A stretch of 64,000 nucleotides of DNA from Acinetobacter silvestris (lineage in GTDB: Bacteria > Pseudomonadota > Gammaproteobacteria > Pseudomonadales > Moraxellaceae), in the NCBI RefSeq assembly GCF_002135235.1, contig NZ_NEGB01000001.1, positions 372,001 to 436,000 of the forward strand. Direction: 5' to 3'. The translations under genes and the position numbers were made by a program. The notes under the pieces were generated by a model. It searched no databases and was not told the origin of the DNA. It was given only the letters and a program-made list of their open reading frames with translations. Of this stretch, positions 31,036-41,370 are shown in pieces. Position 1 is the stretch's first letter. Every line of letters starts with the position of its first letter.

Positions 31036-31794
31036 TTACTTAACCCAGTCTATCTCCTGAGCCGTAGCTCGACTGATCATAGTATCGCTTAAACTATCGG
31101 GAGTCTGGCTCTGCTTAGCATTTAAAGGGATATAGCCTCCCATAATTTCAGCTCGGTGCTGAGGATAAAGTGGATTTTGTTCAGGATCTGCATAACCGAG
31201 AGGATAAATTGGTTGACCCGTTTGTAAATCATATTTATCTTTTGCACCAAAGGCATGCAGTAATTCATGTACTAAAACTACTTTATTCGAACCACTTTGT
31301 TTCGTAGATGCAAATAGGTTTACAGACCCAATTCGCCCACGTTCTAAAGCAACGGAATGTTTAAGTTGTTTAATATACTGTGGATCATAATAATTCAAAT
31401 ACAAAGTAACACTGGGAGAACCATCTCCACGCTCATGCTGCTGCCAAGCATAGTAACGAAATTTCAAACTCCACCAAATATTACTGAGAATGCTATTACT
31501 TTCAGGAACTTTAGGTGGAATTTTTTTTAACTCTCGCCCCAATTGAAAATAAAATTGAGTCGGCTGCCCTCGAAATTCTTTAGATTGAGTTTGAAGATAG
31601 CGCTGCATTTCCTCTAGATCATCTATGGAAAGCTGTTGAATATAGTGTGCAGTAGCAGGTCGAGCATCTGCATTAATTGGATGTAATAAGACCGTAATAG
31701 GTTTATTCCAATCCTGATTCATATCTCGCCATGCATTAACAGCAACAATGACCAAAATGATGAGTAAACATGCCACTCGAATATTTTTCCACAT
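31036..31794 (-). CDS. Membrane-anchored or secreted metzincin-like metalloprotease
   Basis: The 252-residue protein starts with one hydrophobic helix (about 4-21), most likely a signal anchor. It then has a mixed domain containing HELLHAFGAKD (176-186), which fits the metzincin zinc motif HExxHxxGxxD, where Asp replaces the usual third His as in snapalysins. A methionine in AEIMGG, about 20 residues further on, could form the Met-turn. The ATG at 31794 is preferred to a TTG one codon before. It lies just after topA on the same strand but past a terminator. No substrate or partner can be deduced. Confidence 0.72.
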   Translation of the reverse strand: MWKNIRVACLLIILVIVAVNAWRDMNQDWNKPITVLLHPINADARPATAHYIQQLSIDDLEEMQRYLQTQSKEFRGQPTQFYFQLGRELKKIPPKVPESNSILSNIWWSLKFRYYAWQQHERGDGSPSVTLYLNYYDPQYIKQLKHSVALERGRIGSVNLFASTKQSGSNKVVLVHELLHAFGAKDKYDLQTGQPIYPLGYADPEQNPLYPQHRAEIMGGYIPLNAKQSQTPDSLSDTMISRATAQEIDWVK

Positions 31795-31834
31795 CAAGAT
31801 CAGCCCCTATCATTATTGTTTTAAAATAATACAT

Positions 31835-31865
31835 ATAAAAAATGCTAACCGAAGTTAGCATTTTT
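31835..31865 (-). terminator. Terminator after topA
   Basis: AATGCTAAC and GTTAGCATT form a perfect 9-base stem with a 4-base loop, followed by TTTTTAT on the minus strand, 15 bases beyond the topA stop. Confidence 0.88.
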
Positions 31866-31879
31866 GACAGAATAAAGCA

Positions 31880-34525
31880 TTAAGCTTCAATCCATTTGCC
31901 ATCTTGATACACAAGACTCCACTTAGTTTGTTTACCTTCAGCATTCTCAGAACCAATATATTGCACTTGGTTTTTACGGCTGAACTTCACTAAAGTAGGA
32001 TTTCCTTCAGGATCAGTGTCAGGTGCTTGCAAAATAAATTGGTATTTCGGATCAAGCTGCTCTGCAACTGAACGCAGCTCAGCCACTTTCGGTGCTCGAG
32101 TTTCACGCACTTTCGGAAACTTACTCGCTGCTAAGAATAAACCTGCCGCCCCATCACGAAGAACAAAGTAATCATCGTGCTTAGTTGAACGTAAGTGTTC
32201 CATTTTAATTGGATCAACACGCGGAGGCGCTGGCTGACCACTCTTCAAAACTTTACGAGTATTGTCACAACTGGTACAGGCAAAATATGGACCAAAACGC
32301 CCTGTTTTAAGCTGCATTTCGCCATCACATTTATCACATGGAATACTTGGGCCATCATAACCTTTTATTTTGAACTCACCTTCTTCAAGTTCAAAACCAG
32401 CACAATCGGGGTTATTACCACAAACATGCAATTTACGACCGCCATCAATGACATAACTGTCCATTGCCGTTTCACAAATAGGGCAACGTTTTTTCGACAT
32501 TAAGTCAGCAGTTTCCGCACTATCATCATCAGATAATGCTGCAAGTGATTCGACTGGGGTTAAGTTAAATGTACCTTTGCAACGTTCTTTAGGTGGCAAG
32601 TTATAGCCTGAACATCCCAAAAATACACCAGTGGTACCAGTACGAATTTGCATTGGACGATCGCATTCTTTGCAATGTACCGAGGCCACTTCTACAGGTT
32701 GATTACGGCGCATGCCATTTTCACCCTGAGCCGTGGTTAAACGTTTTTTAAAATCACCGTAGAAGTTATCTAACAGCTCTTTCCAATTCCGTTCACCATC
32801 AGCAACTTTGTCCAGCTGACCTTCAAGATCTGCGGTAAAAGCATAATTCATCAAATTATTGAAATTTTCATCGAGACGATCAGTCACGATTTCGCCCATC
32901 TTCTCTGCAAAGAGACGACGATTATCCAATTTCACATAGCCACGATCTTGAATGGTAGAAATAATAGCCGCATACGTTGAAGGACGACCAATGCCTTTTT
33001 TCTCAAGCTCTTTGACCAATGATGCTTCAGTAAAGCGTGCCGGTGGCTTGGTAAAGTGTTGTGATGGATCTAATTTCTCAAGTTTGAGCACTTCACCCAC
33101 TTTAACCGCAGGTAAGAGTACATCATCTTCCGCTTTATTGGCGCCACGTACTTTAGTGAAACCATCAAAAACCAAAGTACGACCTTTAGCTTTGAGTTCG
33201 ACGCCATTGGCATCCACCAAAATAGTTGATGACAAATATTCAGCAGGCGTCATTTGACAGGCGACAAACTGACGCCAAATCAAGTCATAAAGACGCTGCG
33301 CATCACGATCTACACCGACAAGCTGATCACCCTTGAGTGCAACATTAGATGGACGAATCGCTTCATGCGCTTCTTGTGCACCCGCTTTATTACCATAGCG
33401 AATTGCTTGAACTGGCAAATATTTTTTACCAAATTCAGATTCAATATGGCCACGTACCATACTGACGGCATCGTCACTTAAGAACGTTGAGTCAGTACGC
33501 ATATAAGTAATAAAACCAGCTTCATACAGTCGCTGTGCCATGGTCATGGTTTTCTTAACAGAAAAACCTAAACGAGTACTGGCTGCTTGTTGCAACGTTG
33601 AAGTAATGTACGGTGCACTTGGATTAACTTTGGTCGGTTTATCTTCACGAACAGATACTTTGTATTCAGCATCTTTTAACGTTTTTAATAATGCATCAGT
33701 TTGTGCTTTATTTTGCAATTTTAAGGTTTTACCACCTTGTTTCACTGCTTCTAAACGAATCTCATCACGTGATGATTTGGTATCTGCAAAAACTTGCCAA
33801 TATTCTTCTGGAATAAAAGCACGAATTTCACGCTCACGCTCTACCACAAGTTTGGTTGCAACCGATTGCACCCGACCTGCCGATAAACCACGGGCAATTT
33901 TTTCCCACAATAAAGGAGAAATCATAAAGCCAACGATACGATCAAGGAAGCGACGTGCCTGCTGAGCATTCACTTTATCGGTATCTAAACGTGAGGGATG
34001 CTTAAACGCTTCCTGAATGGCATTTTTAGTAATTTCGTTAAAGACCACCCGCTGATAACGCGATTCATCCCCACCAATCACTTCTTTTAAATGCCAAGCA
34101 ATCGCTTCCCCTTCACGGTCCATATCCGTTGCGAGATAGATTTCATCGACTTGTGAGGCAAGTTTTTTCAGTTCAGCAACCACATGCTCTTTGCCTGGCA
34201 ACACTTCATAATGTGCTTTCCAGTCATGCTCTGGGTCTACCCCCATGCGATTGACTAACGCGGACTGAGCTTTTTCAGCTTTTTGTTCATCCGTCAATTT
34301 GGTTCGCGTGGCAGGTTTTTTTTCTGTACTTTTGCTTGAACCACCCGTTGGCAAGTCACGAACATGACCAACCGATGACTTTACAATGTAATTCGAACCT
34401 AAGTATTTATTAATGGTTTTCGCTTTTGCAGGCGACTCCACAATCACTAAGGCACGTTTCTTCCCAGCATCAGGAGATTGTGCTGTGGAGGTGCTTTTGG
34501 ATGTGGACCGAGGAGCATTCGCCAT
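31880..34525 (-). CDS. topA: DNA topoisomerase I
   Basis: TopA relaxes negative supercoils by single-strand passage. The 881-residue protein has an N-terminal TOPRIM domain ([17 protein letters not shown] at about 27-43; TDMDREGE at 133-140), the catalytic Tyr341 in [10 protein letters not shown], and C-terminal zinc-ribbon repeats ([24 protein letters not shown] with later Cys pairs). The extra Ser/Thr-rich 20-residue N-terminus is poorly conserved in the family. It appears complete. Confidence 0.97.
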   Translation of the reverse strand: MANAPRSTSKSTSTAQSPDAGKKRALVIVESPAKAKTINKYLGSNYIVKSSVGHVRDLPTGGSSKSTEKKPATRTKLTDEQKAEKAQSALVNRMGVDPEHDWKAHYEVLPGKEHVVAELKKLASQVDEIYLATDMDREGEAIAWHLKEVIGGDESRYQRVVFNEITKNAIQEAFKHPSRLDTDKVNAQQARRFLDRIVGFMISPLLWEKIARGLSAGRVQSVATKLVVEREREIRAFIPEEYWQVFADTKSSRDEIRLEAVKQGGKTLKLQNKAQTDALLKTLKDAEYKVSVREDKPTKVNPSAPYITSTLQQAASTRLGFSVKKTMTMAQRLYEAGFITYMRTDSTFLSDDAVSMVRGHIESEFGKKYLPVQAIRYGNKAGAQEAHEAIRPSNVALKGDQLVGVDRDAQRLYDLIWRQFVACQMTPAEYLSSTILVDANGVELKAKGRTLVFDGFTKVRGANKAEDDVLLPAVKVGEVLKLEKLDPSQHFTKPPARFTEASLVKELEKKGIGRPSTYAAIISTIQDRGYVKLDNRRLFAEKMGEIVTDRLDENFNNLMNYAFTADLEGQLDKVADGERNWKELLDNFYGDFKKRLTTAQGENGMRRNQPVEVASVHCKECDRPMQIRTGTTGVFLGCSGYNLPPKERCKGTFNLTPVESLAALSDDDSAETADLMSKKRCPICETAMDSYVIDGGRKLHVCGNNPDCAGFELEEGEFKIKGYDGPSIPCDKCDGEMQLKTGRFGPYFACTSCDNTRKVLKSGQPAPPRVDPIKMEHLRSTKHDDYFVLRDGAAGLFLAASKFPKVRETRAPKVAELRSVAEQLDPKYQFILQAPDTDPEGNPTLVKFSRKNQVQYIGSENAEGKQTKWSLVYQDGKWIEA

Positions 34526-34555
34526 AATGAACCGTTTTTCCTAATATGATAAAAA

Positions 34556-35005
34556 TTAAATTTCAGCTAAAGAATGTAAATAGGCTTTCATATCTTCAAG
34601 CTGTGTTGCTCTGAGGTCTGACTCTTCATCCCAATAGAGTCCTACACAGTTAGCTTGCATATCAATAGCATAAATACCTTTTAATGCAATGGGAAAATCT
34701 TTAAATTTCTCATCACCCTGAATAATTTGTAGTGTTTGATTTTCAACTCTGGCACGCATTAATGGAAGACGAGCCGTTGGAAGTAACACACTATAATACG
34801 CAACCATACTGGCACGTTTTTCTGTTGCCAATGGTACGCCTGTCCAATCAGGTGCAACCACCAATCTTGGATGCAACCCCATTTTCCGTGCTTTTTCTCG
34901 CATTAAGCCTAAAGCTTTTTCTCTAGGACTGACCCTTAAGCCAAAAATTGAGCCCAACACAAAAACAATGATGATTACCGCAACCCAAGTACCTGTGTGT
35001 TCCAT
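34556..35005 (-). CDS. Small membrane-anchored protein of unknown function
   Basis: The 149-residue protein has one N-terminal helix (about 8-24, VAVIIIVFVLGSIFGL), then a basic segment (SPREKALGLMREKARKMG) and a soluble domain. I do not recognise the family beyond a resemblance to conserved gammaproteobacterial proteins found next to topA. It is 30 bases upstream of topA in the same direction, so co-transcription is likely. Confidence 0.75.
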   Translation of the reverse strand: MEHTGTWVAVIIIVFVLGSIFGLRVSPREKALGLMREKARKMGLHPRLVVAPDWTGVPLATEKRASMVAYYSVLLPTARLPLMRARVENQTLQIIQGDEKFKDFPIALKGIYAIDMQANCVGLYWDEESDLRATQLEDMKAYLHSLAEI

Positions 35006-35564
35006 AGTTCACCTTTATATTCCTATATTAGAGTTGCATAAGCTGAATATAAAACGCAAGATTAAAATGCAGATTGATGCTGAATAAGCTTTTTCAAACT
35101 GATTTTTATGCTGAATTTCCCTTAAACTCAGTTTTATTTTATGCTTTCCTCTTCATAAAACATGATCCAATCGCCGAATAAACGAGTCGAGGATTTAGGA
35201 TTTAGCCTAGTTTTGTGACTGAATATTTACTTTAGGGAATCCTTCAGGATAAAATTTTTGGATCATTCAGACATGCTCTTCCAGCAATCTTCACTGCTTA
35301 GACAACACGGGATTTGAAATAGATTCTAAGGTTTTTACCACTGACTAAAACGCACAACTGATTTGCTGTAATCCAATGATCAATAAGAAGTAAAACCTAC
35401 TTCCCAGAAATATAGCCACAAAATAGTGTTCTACACCATCTCAAATTGCTCTGCATTTTATTCAAAACACTGTTCTGTGAATAATTCGCTCAACACAAGC
35501 ACCTTGGTTTATTACACATCCAATCAATCTAAATTTTTATTGAAGCTGACGTTACAACTCTATC
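35006..35564. other. Non-coding stretch between the topA group and the PIN-like gene
   Basis: About 560 bases carry no convincing gene in either direction. No repeat or strong hairpin was seen apart from the terminator that ends the region. It should hold the promoter of the 34556-35005 gene. Confidence 0.6.
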
Positions 35565-35605
35565 AATAAAAAAAGTCTCAACATGCAAAACACATCGAGA
35601 CTTTT
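35565..35605 (-). terminator. Terminator after the PIN-like gene
   Basis: AAAAGTCTC (35571-35579) and GAGACTTTT (35597-35605) form a 9-base stem with a 17-base loop and a T-run on the minus strand, 17 bases past the stop codon. Confidence 0.75.
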
Positions 35606-35621
35606 AAATAAGCTGATTCAA

Positions 35622-36623
35622 TCAATTCAAGAACATTTCATGACTATAAATCACCGCACGACCATTCCACGAAATATAACCTTTTTCAACCAAATCTTTA
35701 AGCAATAAACGGACATCCGATTTTGGAAACATTTGTTCTAATAAGTCACGCAATGCATAAATATCTTTAGGTTTTTCAGATTTTAACGTATGTAATTTAT
35801 GCATCACTTTAATTTGCATTGGATCGATTTTTTCAAAATTTTTAAACAATCCCTGTTGAATACTCTGTACAGAATTTGCTTGCTCATCGTCCTGTACAAT
35901 GGTGTGTGTATTCGATTGTAATTTTTCTAGAAGTTTATCAATGCTCTCGACTTTAGACTCAGGCGCCTCCTCATCTAAATTCAATTGTGTCCATTGTCTT
36001 AACACTTTTTTACGTACAGAGACTTGTTCTTCATCACGTTTAATAATTTTTAAATTAATCAGCATTCCAACCAAATGTTGAGCATTTTCAGGGACAACTT
36101 GCAGAATATTACCCACAGAATTTCTTAACTTTTCAACCGTATTCGGTTTACCTGTCATTTTTCCCAAAGCATCACAATATCTTTTCACCATTTGCAAATA
36201 TGGTTTTTCATTGATCGTTGCAATGCTTGGAATTTTATACTTGGATGCTTGCTCAATATTTTCTGGTTTAATTCGGCTCAAACTACAGCTCAAATCAGAT
36301 GCCGACATCATTTGAACCAATATTTCACTACTTGGCATGGCCGAAATTATTTCAACATGTGTGTCAGGCTCAAGCAAAGCGATTAACTGACCGACAACAA
36401 CCGCATATTCAAACTCTTTTTCTTGTGCCTTCAATGTTTCCAAAATCACGATCTGACCACTGCTAATCCAGCTTGCCAATTCAGTTAAATCTTCAAGTGT
36501 GTATTCAAACCGTCCTTGGCAATTAAATAAATAGAGCGTTGAATAATGCTGAATAATATCCCGCAACATCTTTGCTGTCGGCATATTATTTTCAAGATCG
36601 AGCAGAACGACTTTATTGAGCAT
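35622..36623 (-). CDS. PIN-like-fold protein with degenerate active site
   Basis: From the chosen ATG the protein has 333 residues. The N-terminus (NKVVLLDLENN) resembles the LIDFENV start of PIN/NYN-like RNases, and EFEYAVVVGQLIALLEPDTHVEIISAMPSSEILVQMM aligns with the LDFHIAFYIGQLA...HIISKDTGFDPLI core of that group. The acidic pocket is only partly kept: the SKDxGFD acids are replaced. A linker and about 150 C-terminal residues, possibly winged-helix-like, follow. The start is uncertain: the frame opens with TTG at 36686 and no candidate has a good ribosome-binding site; 36623 sits just before the domain. Confidence 0.6.
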   Translation of the reverse strand: MLNKVVLLDLENNMPTAKMLRDIIQHYSTLYLFNCQGRFEYTLEDLTELASWISSGQIVILETLKAQEKEFEYAVVVGQLIALLEPDTHVEIISAMPSSEILVQMMSASDLSCSLSRIKPENIEQASKYKIPSIATINEKPYLQMVKRYCDALGKMTGKPNTVEKLRNSVGNILQVVPENAQHLVGMLINLKIIKRDEEQVSVRKKVLRQWTQLNLDEEAPESKVESIDKLLEKLQSNTHTIVQDDEQANSVQSIQQGLFKNFEKIDPMQIKVMHKLHTLKSEKPKDIYALRDLLEQMFPKSDVRLLLKDLVEKGYISWNGRAVIYSHEMFLN

Positions 36624-36805
36624 GGCTAAACAATTGACAGTGTGTCGAAAAGTACACATTACAACGAGCTTTATAAAAAAGGTCAAATAAAATCATCACT
36701 TTAATGTAAGCATTCCTTTTATGACAATGAACACCATAATGAATCAAAAATTCAATATGACTACATATTTCTCCCTCCCCGAAGAAAAGGTGATGCAGTC
36801 AGAAA

Positions 36806-37051
36806 TCAATAATGTGGCGGACGGTTACTCAATGGGTCAAAAGCGGCAATTCCATCGGATAAATCAGTAGACTCAAGACGTTGATACAAAAACTTAATTT
36901 GTTTTTTTAAATCAATTAGTTCGACATTTTGTCGAGCCACTTGCTCATTTAAATGTTCAACTAAATCATCTAAAAATGCAATTCGGACTTGCAAATCTTC
37001 TATGGGTGCGGAAAATGACGCCTGATCATTAAGATTTTTTTGTTTAGTCAT
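36806..37051 (-). CDS. slyX: SlyX family protein
   Basis: The 81-residue protein is a predicted coiled coil (about 18-62, with heptad leucines in LQVRIAFLDDLVEHLNEQV) and ends in RPPHY, the mark of SlyX. The function is unknown. It is divergent from uup, with only 33 bases between the start codons. Confidence 0.9.
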   Translation of the reverse strand: MTKQKNLNDQASFSAPIEDLQVRIAFLDDLVEHLNEQVARQNVELIDLKKQIKFLYQRLESTDLSDGIAAFDPLSNRPPHY

Positions 37052-37084
37052 TTTAAGTCCTCATTTTGGATTTCAGGAAACAGT

Positions 37085-38989
37085 ATGGCCTATATTACGT
37101 TAAGGGATGTCCAACTCGCATTTGGCGGACCCTCCCTGCTCGACGGCGCGAACTTCAATTTAGAGCGCGGTGAACGAGTTTGTTTGATTGGCCGTAACGG
37201 TGAAGGTAAGTCTACTTTACTCAAGCTGATTGAGGGAAGCTTACTGCCAGATCGTGGTGAAGTTTCTATACAAAATGGTATTACCATTTCAATGTTGGCA
37301 CAAGACGTGCCAATGGACTCTGGTAAAGTCGCTGATATTGTCGCCGATGGTGCAGGTGAAGCCGCAACAATACTCCGAGCTTACCACGAAGCTAGCGATG
37401 CGTGTGTACTGGGTGATATGGATGCCTGTGATCGCATGGGTGAGCTTCAGCATAAACTCGATCAAGTCGATGGTTGGGCTTTAGAAACTAAAGTTAACTC
37501 TATCTTAAGCAAAATGGGATTAGATCCTGATGCTGATCTAGCAGATTTATCGGGTGGTCGTAAACGTCGCGTACTATTGGCACGTGCATTACTGACTCAA
37601 CCTGATGTTTTGTTACTCGACGAACCAACCAACCATTTGGACGTTGAAAGTATTGAATGGTTAGAGAAATTCCTCCTCGACCAAAATAACTTAACACTGC
37701 TATTTATTTCGCATGACCGTTCATTTGTCGACAGCATTGCGACACGTATTGTTGAACTGGATCGTGGTACTTTGCGCAGCTATGAAGGTAACTATTCACG
37801 TTACCTTGAATTAAAAGCCATGCAAATGGAAGCTGAAGAAAAGCAAAATGCGTTGTTTGATAAACGTTTAGCTGAAGAAGAAGTTTGGATTCGCCAAGGT
37901 ATTAAAGCACGTCGTACCCGTAACGAAGGGCGTGTTCGCGCGTTGAAAGATTTACGTGAAGAATCGAAAGCACGTCGCTCACAGCAAGGCAAAGTGAGCA
38001 TGGCAACGCAAGATGCCAATCGTTCGGGTAAATTGGTCTTCGATATCGAACATCTTAGTGTTGCTTTTGGCGACCAAGAACCAATTATCAAAGACTTCTC
38101 TGCACTGGTGCTGCGTGGCGACCGTATTGGTTTAGTCGGTGACAATGGTGTGGGTAAAACCACATTGATCAAAGCCATTTTAGGTGAGCTTGAACATGGC
38201 GGTACTGTGAAAACAGGTACACAGCTTGAAGTGGCTTATTTTGACCAACTCCGCAATGCACTGGATCTAGAGAAATCGGTTAAAGATAACATTTCAGAAG
38301 GTTCGGATTTTGTAGATGTAAATGGCGGTCGTCGTCATATTTACAGTTATCTTCAAGATTTCTTGTTCTCACCTGAACGCGCGCGTACTCCTGTCAAAGC
38401 ATTGTCTGGTGGTGAACGTAACCGTATTCTGTTAGCTAAACTGCTCCTTAAGCCATCGAATTTAATCGTTATGGATGAGCCAACCAATGACTTGGATATG
38501 GTGACTTTAGAGCTATTAGAAGAAATGCTCGGTGGTTATAAAGGCACATTACTGCTGATCTCGCATGACCGTGCATTCATGGACAATGTCGTGACTTCGA
38601 CTTGGGTCTTTGATGGTAAAGGTCATATCGATGAATACATCGGTGGTTATCAGGACTATTTAGAACAACGTCCTGATCAAACTGCGGTTGATCAAAAAAG
38701 TGATGTAAAAAAAGCCCTTGCAAAAGCCGAAGCAACTGCTGCCGCGACTGCACCGAAAAAAGTGAAGCTCAGCTATAAAGATCAGCGTGCATTAGAACAA
38801 TTGCCTGCTGAAATGGAAGCACTTGAAAAAGAGCAAGCTGAAATCAATGCGAAACTTGCAGATGGTTCATTGTTTGTATCTGATGCAGATGCAGCCATGA
38901 AACTTTCCGCTCGTTTGACTGAAATTGATGATCTTCTACTGGAAAAATTGGAACGCTGGGAAACTTTAGAAGAAATGACTAAAGGCTAA
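37085..38989 (+). CDS. uup: ABC-F ATPase Uup
   Basis: Uup is a soluble ABC-F protein with two ATPase domains that acts on the ribosome and reduces transposon excision. The 634-residue protein has paired Walker A (GRNGEGKST; GDNGVGKTT), signature (LSGGRKRRVLLARALL; LSGGERNRILLAKLLL) and Walker B (LLLDEPTNHLD; VMDEPTNDLD) motifs, and a charged C-terminal coiled coil (about 560-634), the Uup DNA-binding type. The frame opens upstream, but the ATG at 37085 lies 6 bases after AGGAA and starts the conserved MAYITLRDV. Confidence 0.95.
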   Translation: MAYITLRDVQLAFGGPSLLDGANFNLERGERVCLIGRNGEGKSTLLKLIEGSLLPDRGEVSIQNGITISMLAQDVPMDSGKVADIVADGAGEAATILRAYHEASDACVLGDMDACDRMGELQHKLDQVDGWALETKVNSILSKMGLDPDADLADLSGGRKRRVLLARALLTQPDVLLLDEPTNHLDVESIEWLEKFLLDQNNLTLLFISHDRSFVDSIATRIVELDRGTLRSYEGNYSRYLELKAMQMEAEEKQNALFDKRLAEEEVWIRQGIKARRTRNEGRVRALKDLREESKARRSQQGKVSMATQDANRSGKLVFDIEHLSVAFGDQEPIIKDFSALVLRGDRIGLVGDNGVGKTTLIKAILGELEHGGTVKTGTQLEVAYFDQLRNALDLEKSVKDNISEGSDFVDVNGGRRHIYSYLQDFLFSPERARTPVKALSGGERNRILLAKLLLKPSNLIVMDEPTNDLDMVTLELLEEMLGGYKGTLLLISHDRAFMDNVVTSTWVFDGKGHIDEYIGGYQDYLEQRPDQTAVDQKSDVKKALAKAEATAAATAPKKVKLSYKDQRALEQLPAEMEALEKEQAEINAKLADGSLFVSDADAAMKLSARLTEIDDLLLEKLERWETLEEMTKG

Positions 38990-39017
38990 TTGCTACACAT
39001 TTTTCTGTTTTGACATT

Positions 39018-39046
39018 AAAACTCCGTATCCGTACGGAGTTTTTTT
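39018..39046 (+). terminator. Terminator after uup
   Basis: ACTCCGTA and TACGGAGT form an 8-base stem with a 4-base loop, followed by seven T residues. Confidence 0.92.
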
Positions 39047-39096
39047 GGGGGAGAAATAAAAAACTATTAAGATGATTTTGTTCAAATGATTGGCTC

Positions 39097-39252
39097 TTAT
39101 TTCTGAGCACGCTCACTATTCTTTTCAATATAAACTCTATAATTTTTCATCGAAATCATAACCATAAAACCATTACAGCCTATCAACTTAAATGAATCAT
39201 CTTCAGCATATTTTCGCCCCAAATCTGGTTGTCTATTTGGAGTACTCTCGCT
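39097..39252 (-). pseudogene. Possible 3' remnant of a lost gene
   Basis: The minus strand is open for about 50 codons and ends in a TAA at 39097-39099. The reading (for example NRQPDLGRKYAEDDSFKLIG) is of mixed, protein-like composition and not low-complexity. It has no start codon with a ribosome-binding site, overlaps the end of the acyltransferase gene in another frame and is followed by AT-rich DNA. It may be the C-terminal end of a gene truncated by deletion. The family is not recognised; chance cannot be excluded. Confidence 0.3.
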
Positions 39253-40229
39253 TACTTATGCCATAATTTTTCGGTAGGTTTCATTAACCAGAGTGATAAC
39301 TTTCGCAGTAACTGATCAAAAATATTTTGCTGTAAGATCCAGCAGGTTATCGTGGAAAAAATTAAACAAATCAATATTTCGATACTGATATGAAAATCTA
39401 ATTTCCAAGATCTGGCAATCAAAATCACGACAAAACCATGTAATAAATAGACGGCTAAGGTATTTCGACCGAACAGAATAAAGCGTTGCCCCATAAAATA
39501 AACCAGTACAAAAATTGCAAAAATGCCCAAACTAGAAACCAACAAACAGCCCGCACGAATCAGGATTCCATCCATGCTACTAACTTGCAATTGTTGATAA
39601 CTCAAACTGCCATAGAGCCAAAATGGGTTGATTTTTGTTAGGTCAACCAAAGTCATTATTCCAAGAGCAACGCATAAACCAATTACAGCGGTAAATTTCC
39701 GTTGTTGGATAAATTGAATGATGTGTTTACCGTAACAACATCCCATCATAAAGAATGGAAAAAACACAAAAATTCGCCCAATCGAGTATTGATAATTATT
39801 CCAAGGACTTAACCCAACACACAAGGCCATTGCGACCGCAATGATGACGGGGAATTTAGTTTTAATGAGAAAATGGGTCAATAATGTCCACACCATCATT
39901 GCCATTAAATACCATAAAACCCAATAAGGTCGGACGAATACATTCCAATTGAATTGCAATGTTCCCGTCCACAACACCTCAAATACTGGAAATAAAATTT
40001 GAAAAGGCAAATATAACGCAACAAAGCAAAGAATGTTTTTAAACCAATTTTTGTCTTTATATAACGATCCTGAAATAAAAATAAAGGCTGGCATATGCAC
40101 AAAATAAATCGTTGCTAACAGCGTATAATTAACAGGATTTCCCCACCCAATCATTCGTTCTAAAAAATGCCCAAAGACCACCAAAAAAATTAATACTGCT
40201 TTACTGGTGTCTAGATATGTATCTCGCAT
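39252..40229 (-). CDS. Acyltransferase-3-family membrane protein
   Basis: The 325-residue protein has about ten hydrophobic helices and starts with RDTYLDTSKAVLIFLVVFGHFLER, the acyltransferase-3 motif with a helix-embedded His. Members add acetyl or other acyl groups to surface sugars or peptidoglycan (for example fucose 4-O-acetylase, OafA). It resembles the short form without an SGNH domain. There are no polysaccharide genes next to it, so the acceptor is unknown. Confidence 0.82.
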   Translation of the reverse strand: MRDTYLDTSKAVLIFLVVFGHFLERMIGWGNPVNYTLLATIYFVHMPAFIFISGSLYKDKNWFKNILCFVALYLPFQILFPVFEVLWTGTLQFNWNVFVRPYWVLWYLMAMMVWTLLTHFLIKTKFPVIIAVAMALCVGLSPWNNYQYSIGRIFVFFPFFMMGCCYGKHIIQFIQQRKFTAVIGLCVALGIMTLVDLTKINPFWLYGSLSYQQLQVSSMDGILIRAGCLLVSSLGIFAIFVLVYFMGQRFILFGRNTLAVYLLHGFVVILIARSWKLDFHISIEILICLIFSTITCWILQQNIFDQLLRKLSLWLMKPTEKLWHK

Positions 40230-40396
40230 TCCCTATTACTCTTGGATGATCGGATCCCAGTTTAATTTTGTTCTTATAAAATAAATAGCAAATTCACTTC
40301 AGAATATCCCAGTGCTACTTTGTGCAATTTATACATCATTTTATCTTCGTGTTACACTTCACCCAGTTTTCAATGAAATTATGATCTCTAGTCCCT

Positions 40397-41332
40397 ATGA
40401 GTAAAAAGCATCAATACAAACCCGGTGAATTTCAGTGGGCATTTCTACTTCCTCAATATTGGGGACTTTGGATTGCCATTGTTTCTTTGATGCTTCTCGC
40501 AATTTTACCGTGGGCGATTCAATACCGTTTAGCGAAATTATTAGGTCATCTTGCATTTAAAAGACTTGAGTCACGCCGTAAAACAACGGTACGCAATCTA
40601 GAAGTATGTTTTCCAGAATGGTCACCTGAACAAGTTCAAGAACATGCACGTCAAGTGTTTATTGACATGATGTTGGGGGTTTTTGAAACACTGAATGCGT
40701 GGTATTCACCACAATGGTTTAACAATCGCGTGAGCATTGAAGGTTTAGAACATATTACCCATGCACAGGCAGCAGGTCATGGCGTATTACTGCTTGGAAC
40801 ACACAGCACTTTATTAGATGCTGGCGGCTATATTTGTTCACAATATTTTGAACCGGATGTGGTTTACCGTCCACAGAATAATCCATTATTAGACATGTTA
40901 ATTTATCGTTGCCGCGCCACAATCTACGCCAATCAAATTGACCATGACGATATGCGCGGATTAATTCGACATCTTAAAGATGGGCATGCTATTTGGTACA
41001 GTCCAGATCAGGACTTTGGCTTAAAACAAGGGGTCATGGCACCATTTTTCGGTACACCGGCTGCGACTGTGACAGCACATCGTCGTTTATTAAAAATATC
41101 GAAAGCTGTGGCTATACCTCTATATTTTTATCGCCATGGTGATATTAACAACCCTCAATATCGGATTTTAATTGAACCTGCGGTCGCCAACTTACCTAGC
41201 GATGATGAACTTGATGATGCTATTCGAGTCAATCAAATCATAGAGCAACAGCTACGTATCGCACCGACACAATATATGTGGTTTCATCGTCGCTTTAAAA
41301 CGCGCCCTAAAGGTTACGAAAAAATTTATTAA
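40397..41332 (+). CDS. LpxL/LpxM-family lipid A late acyltransferase
   Basis: These enzymes add secondary acyl chains to lipid A at the inner membrane. The 311-residue protein has an N-terminal membrane helix (about 22-45), the HX4D motif His136-Asp141 (THSTLLDAGG) and a WYSPDQDFG segment corresponding to WYAPDHDYG of E. coli LpxL. It is close to LpxL in length. Whether it is the LpxL- or LpxM-type enzyme cannot be decided from the motifs. Confidence 0.88.
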   Translation: MSKKHQYKPGEFQWAFLLPQYWGLWIAIVSLMLLAILPWAIQYRLAKLLGHLAFKRLESRRKTTVRNLEVCFPEWSPEQVQEHARQVFIDMMLGVFETLNAWYSPQWFNNRVSIEGLEHITHAQAAGHGVLLLGTHSTLLDAGGYICSQYFEPDVVYRPQNNPLLDMLIYRCRATIYANQIDHDDMRGLIRHLKDGHAIWYSPDQDFGLKQGVMAPFFGTPAATVTAHRRLLKISKAVAIPLYFYRHGDINNPQYRILIEPAVANLPSDDELDDAIRVNQIIEQQLRIAPTQYMWFHRRFKTRPKGYEKIY

Positions 41333-41370
41333 TTTTTATGATCAAACTGCTTTTCAAGAAACGTTATTCT

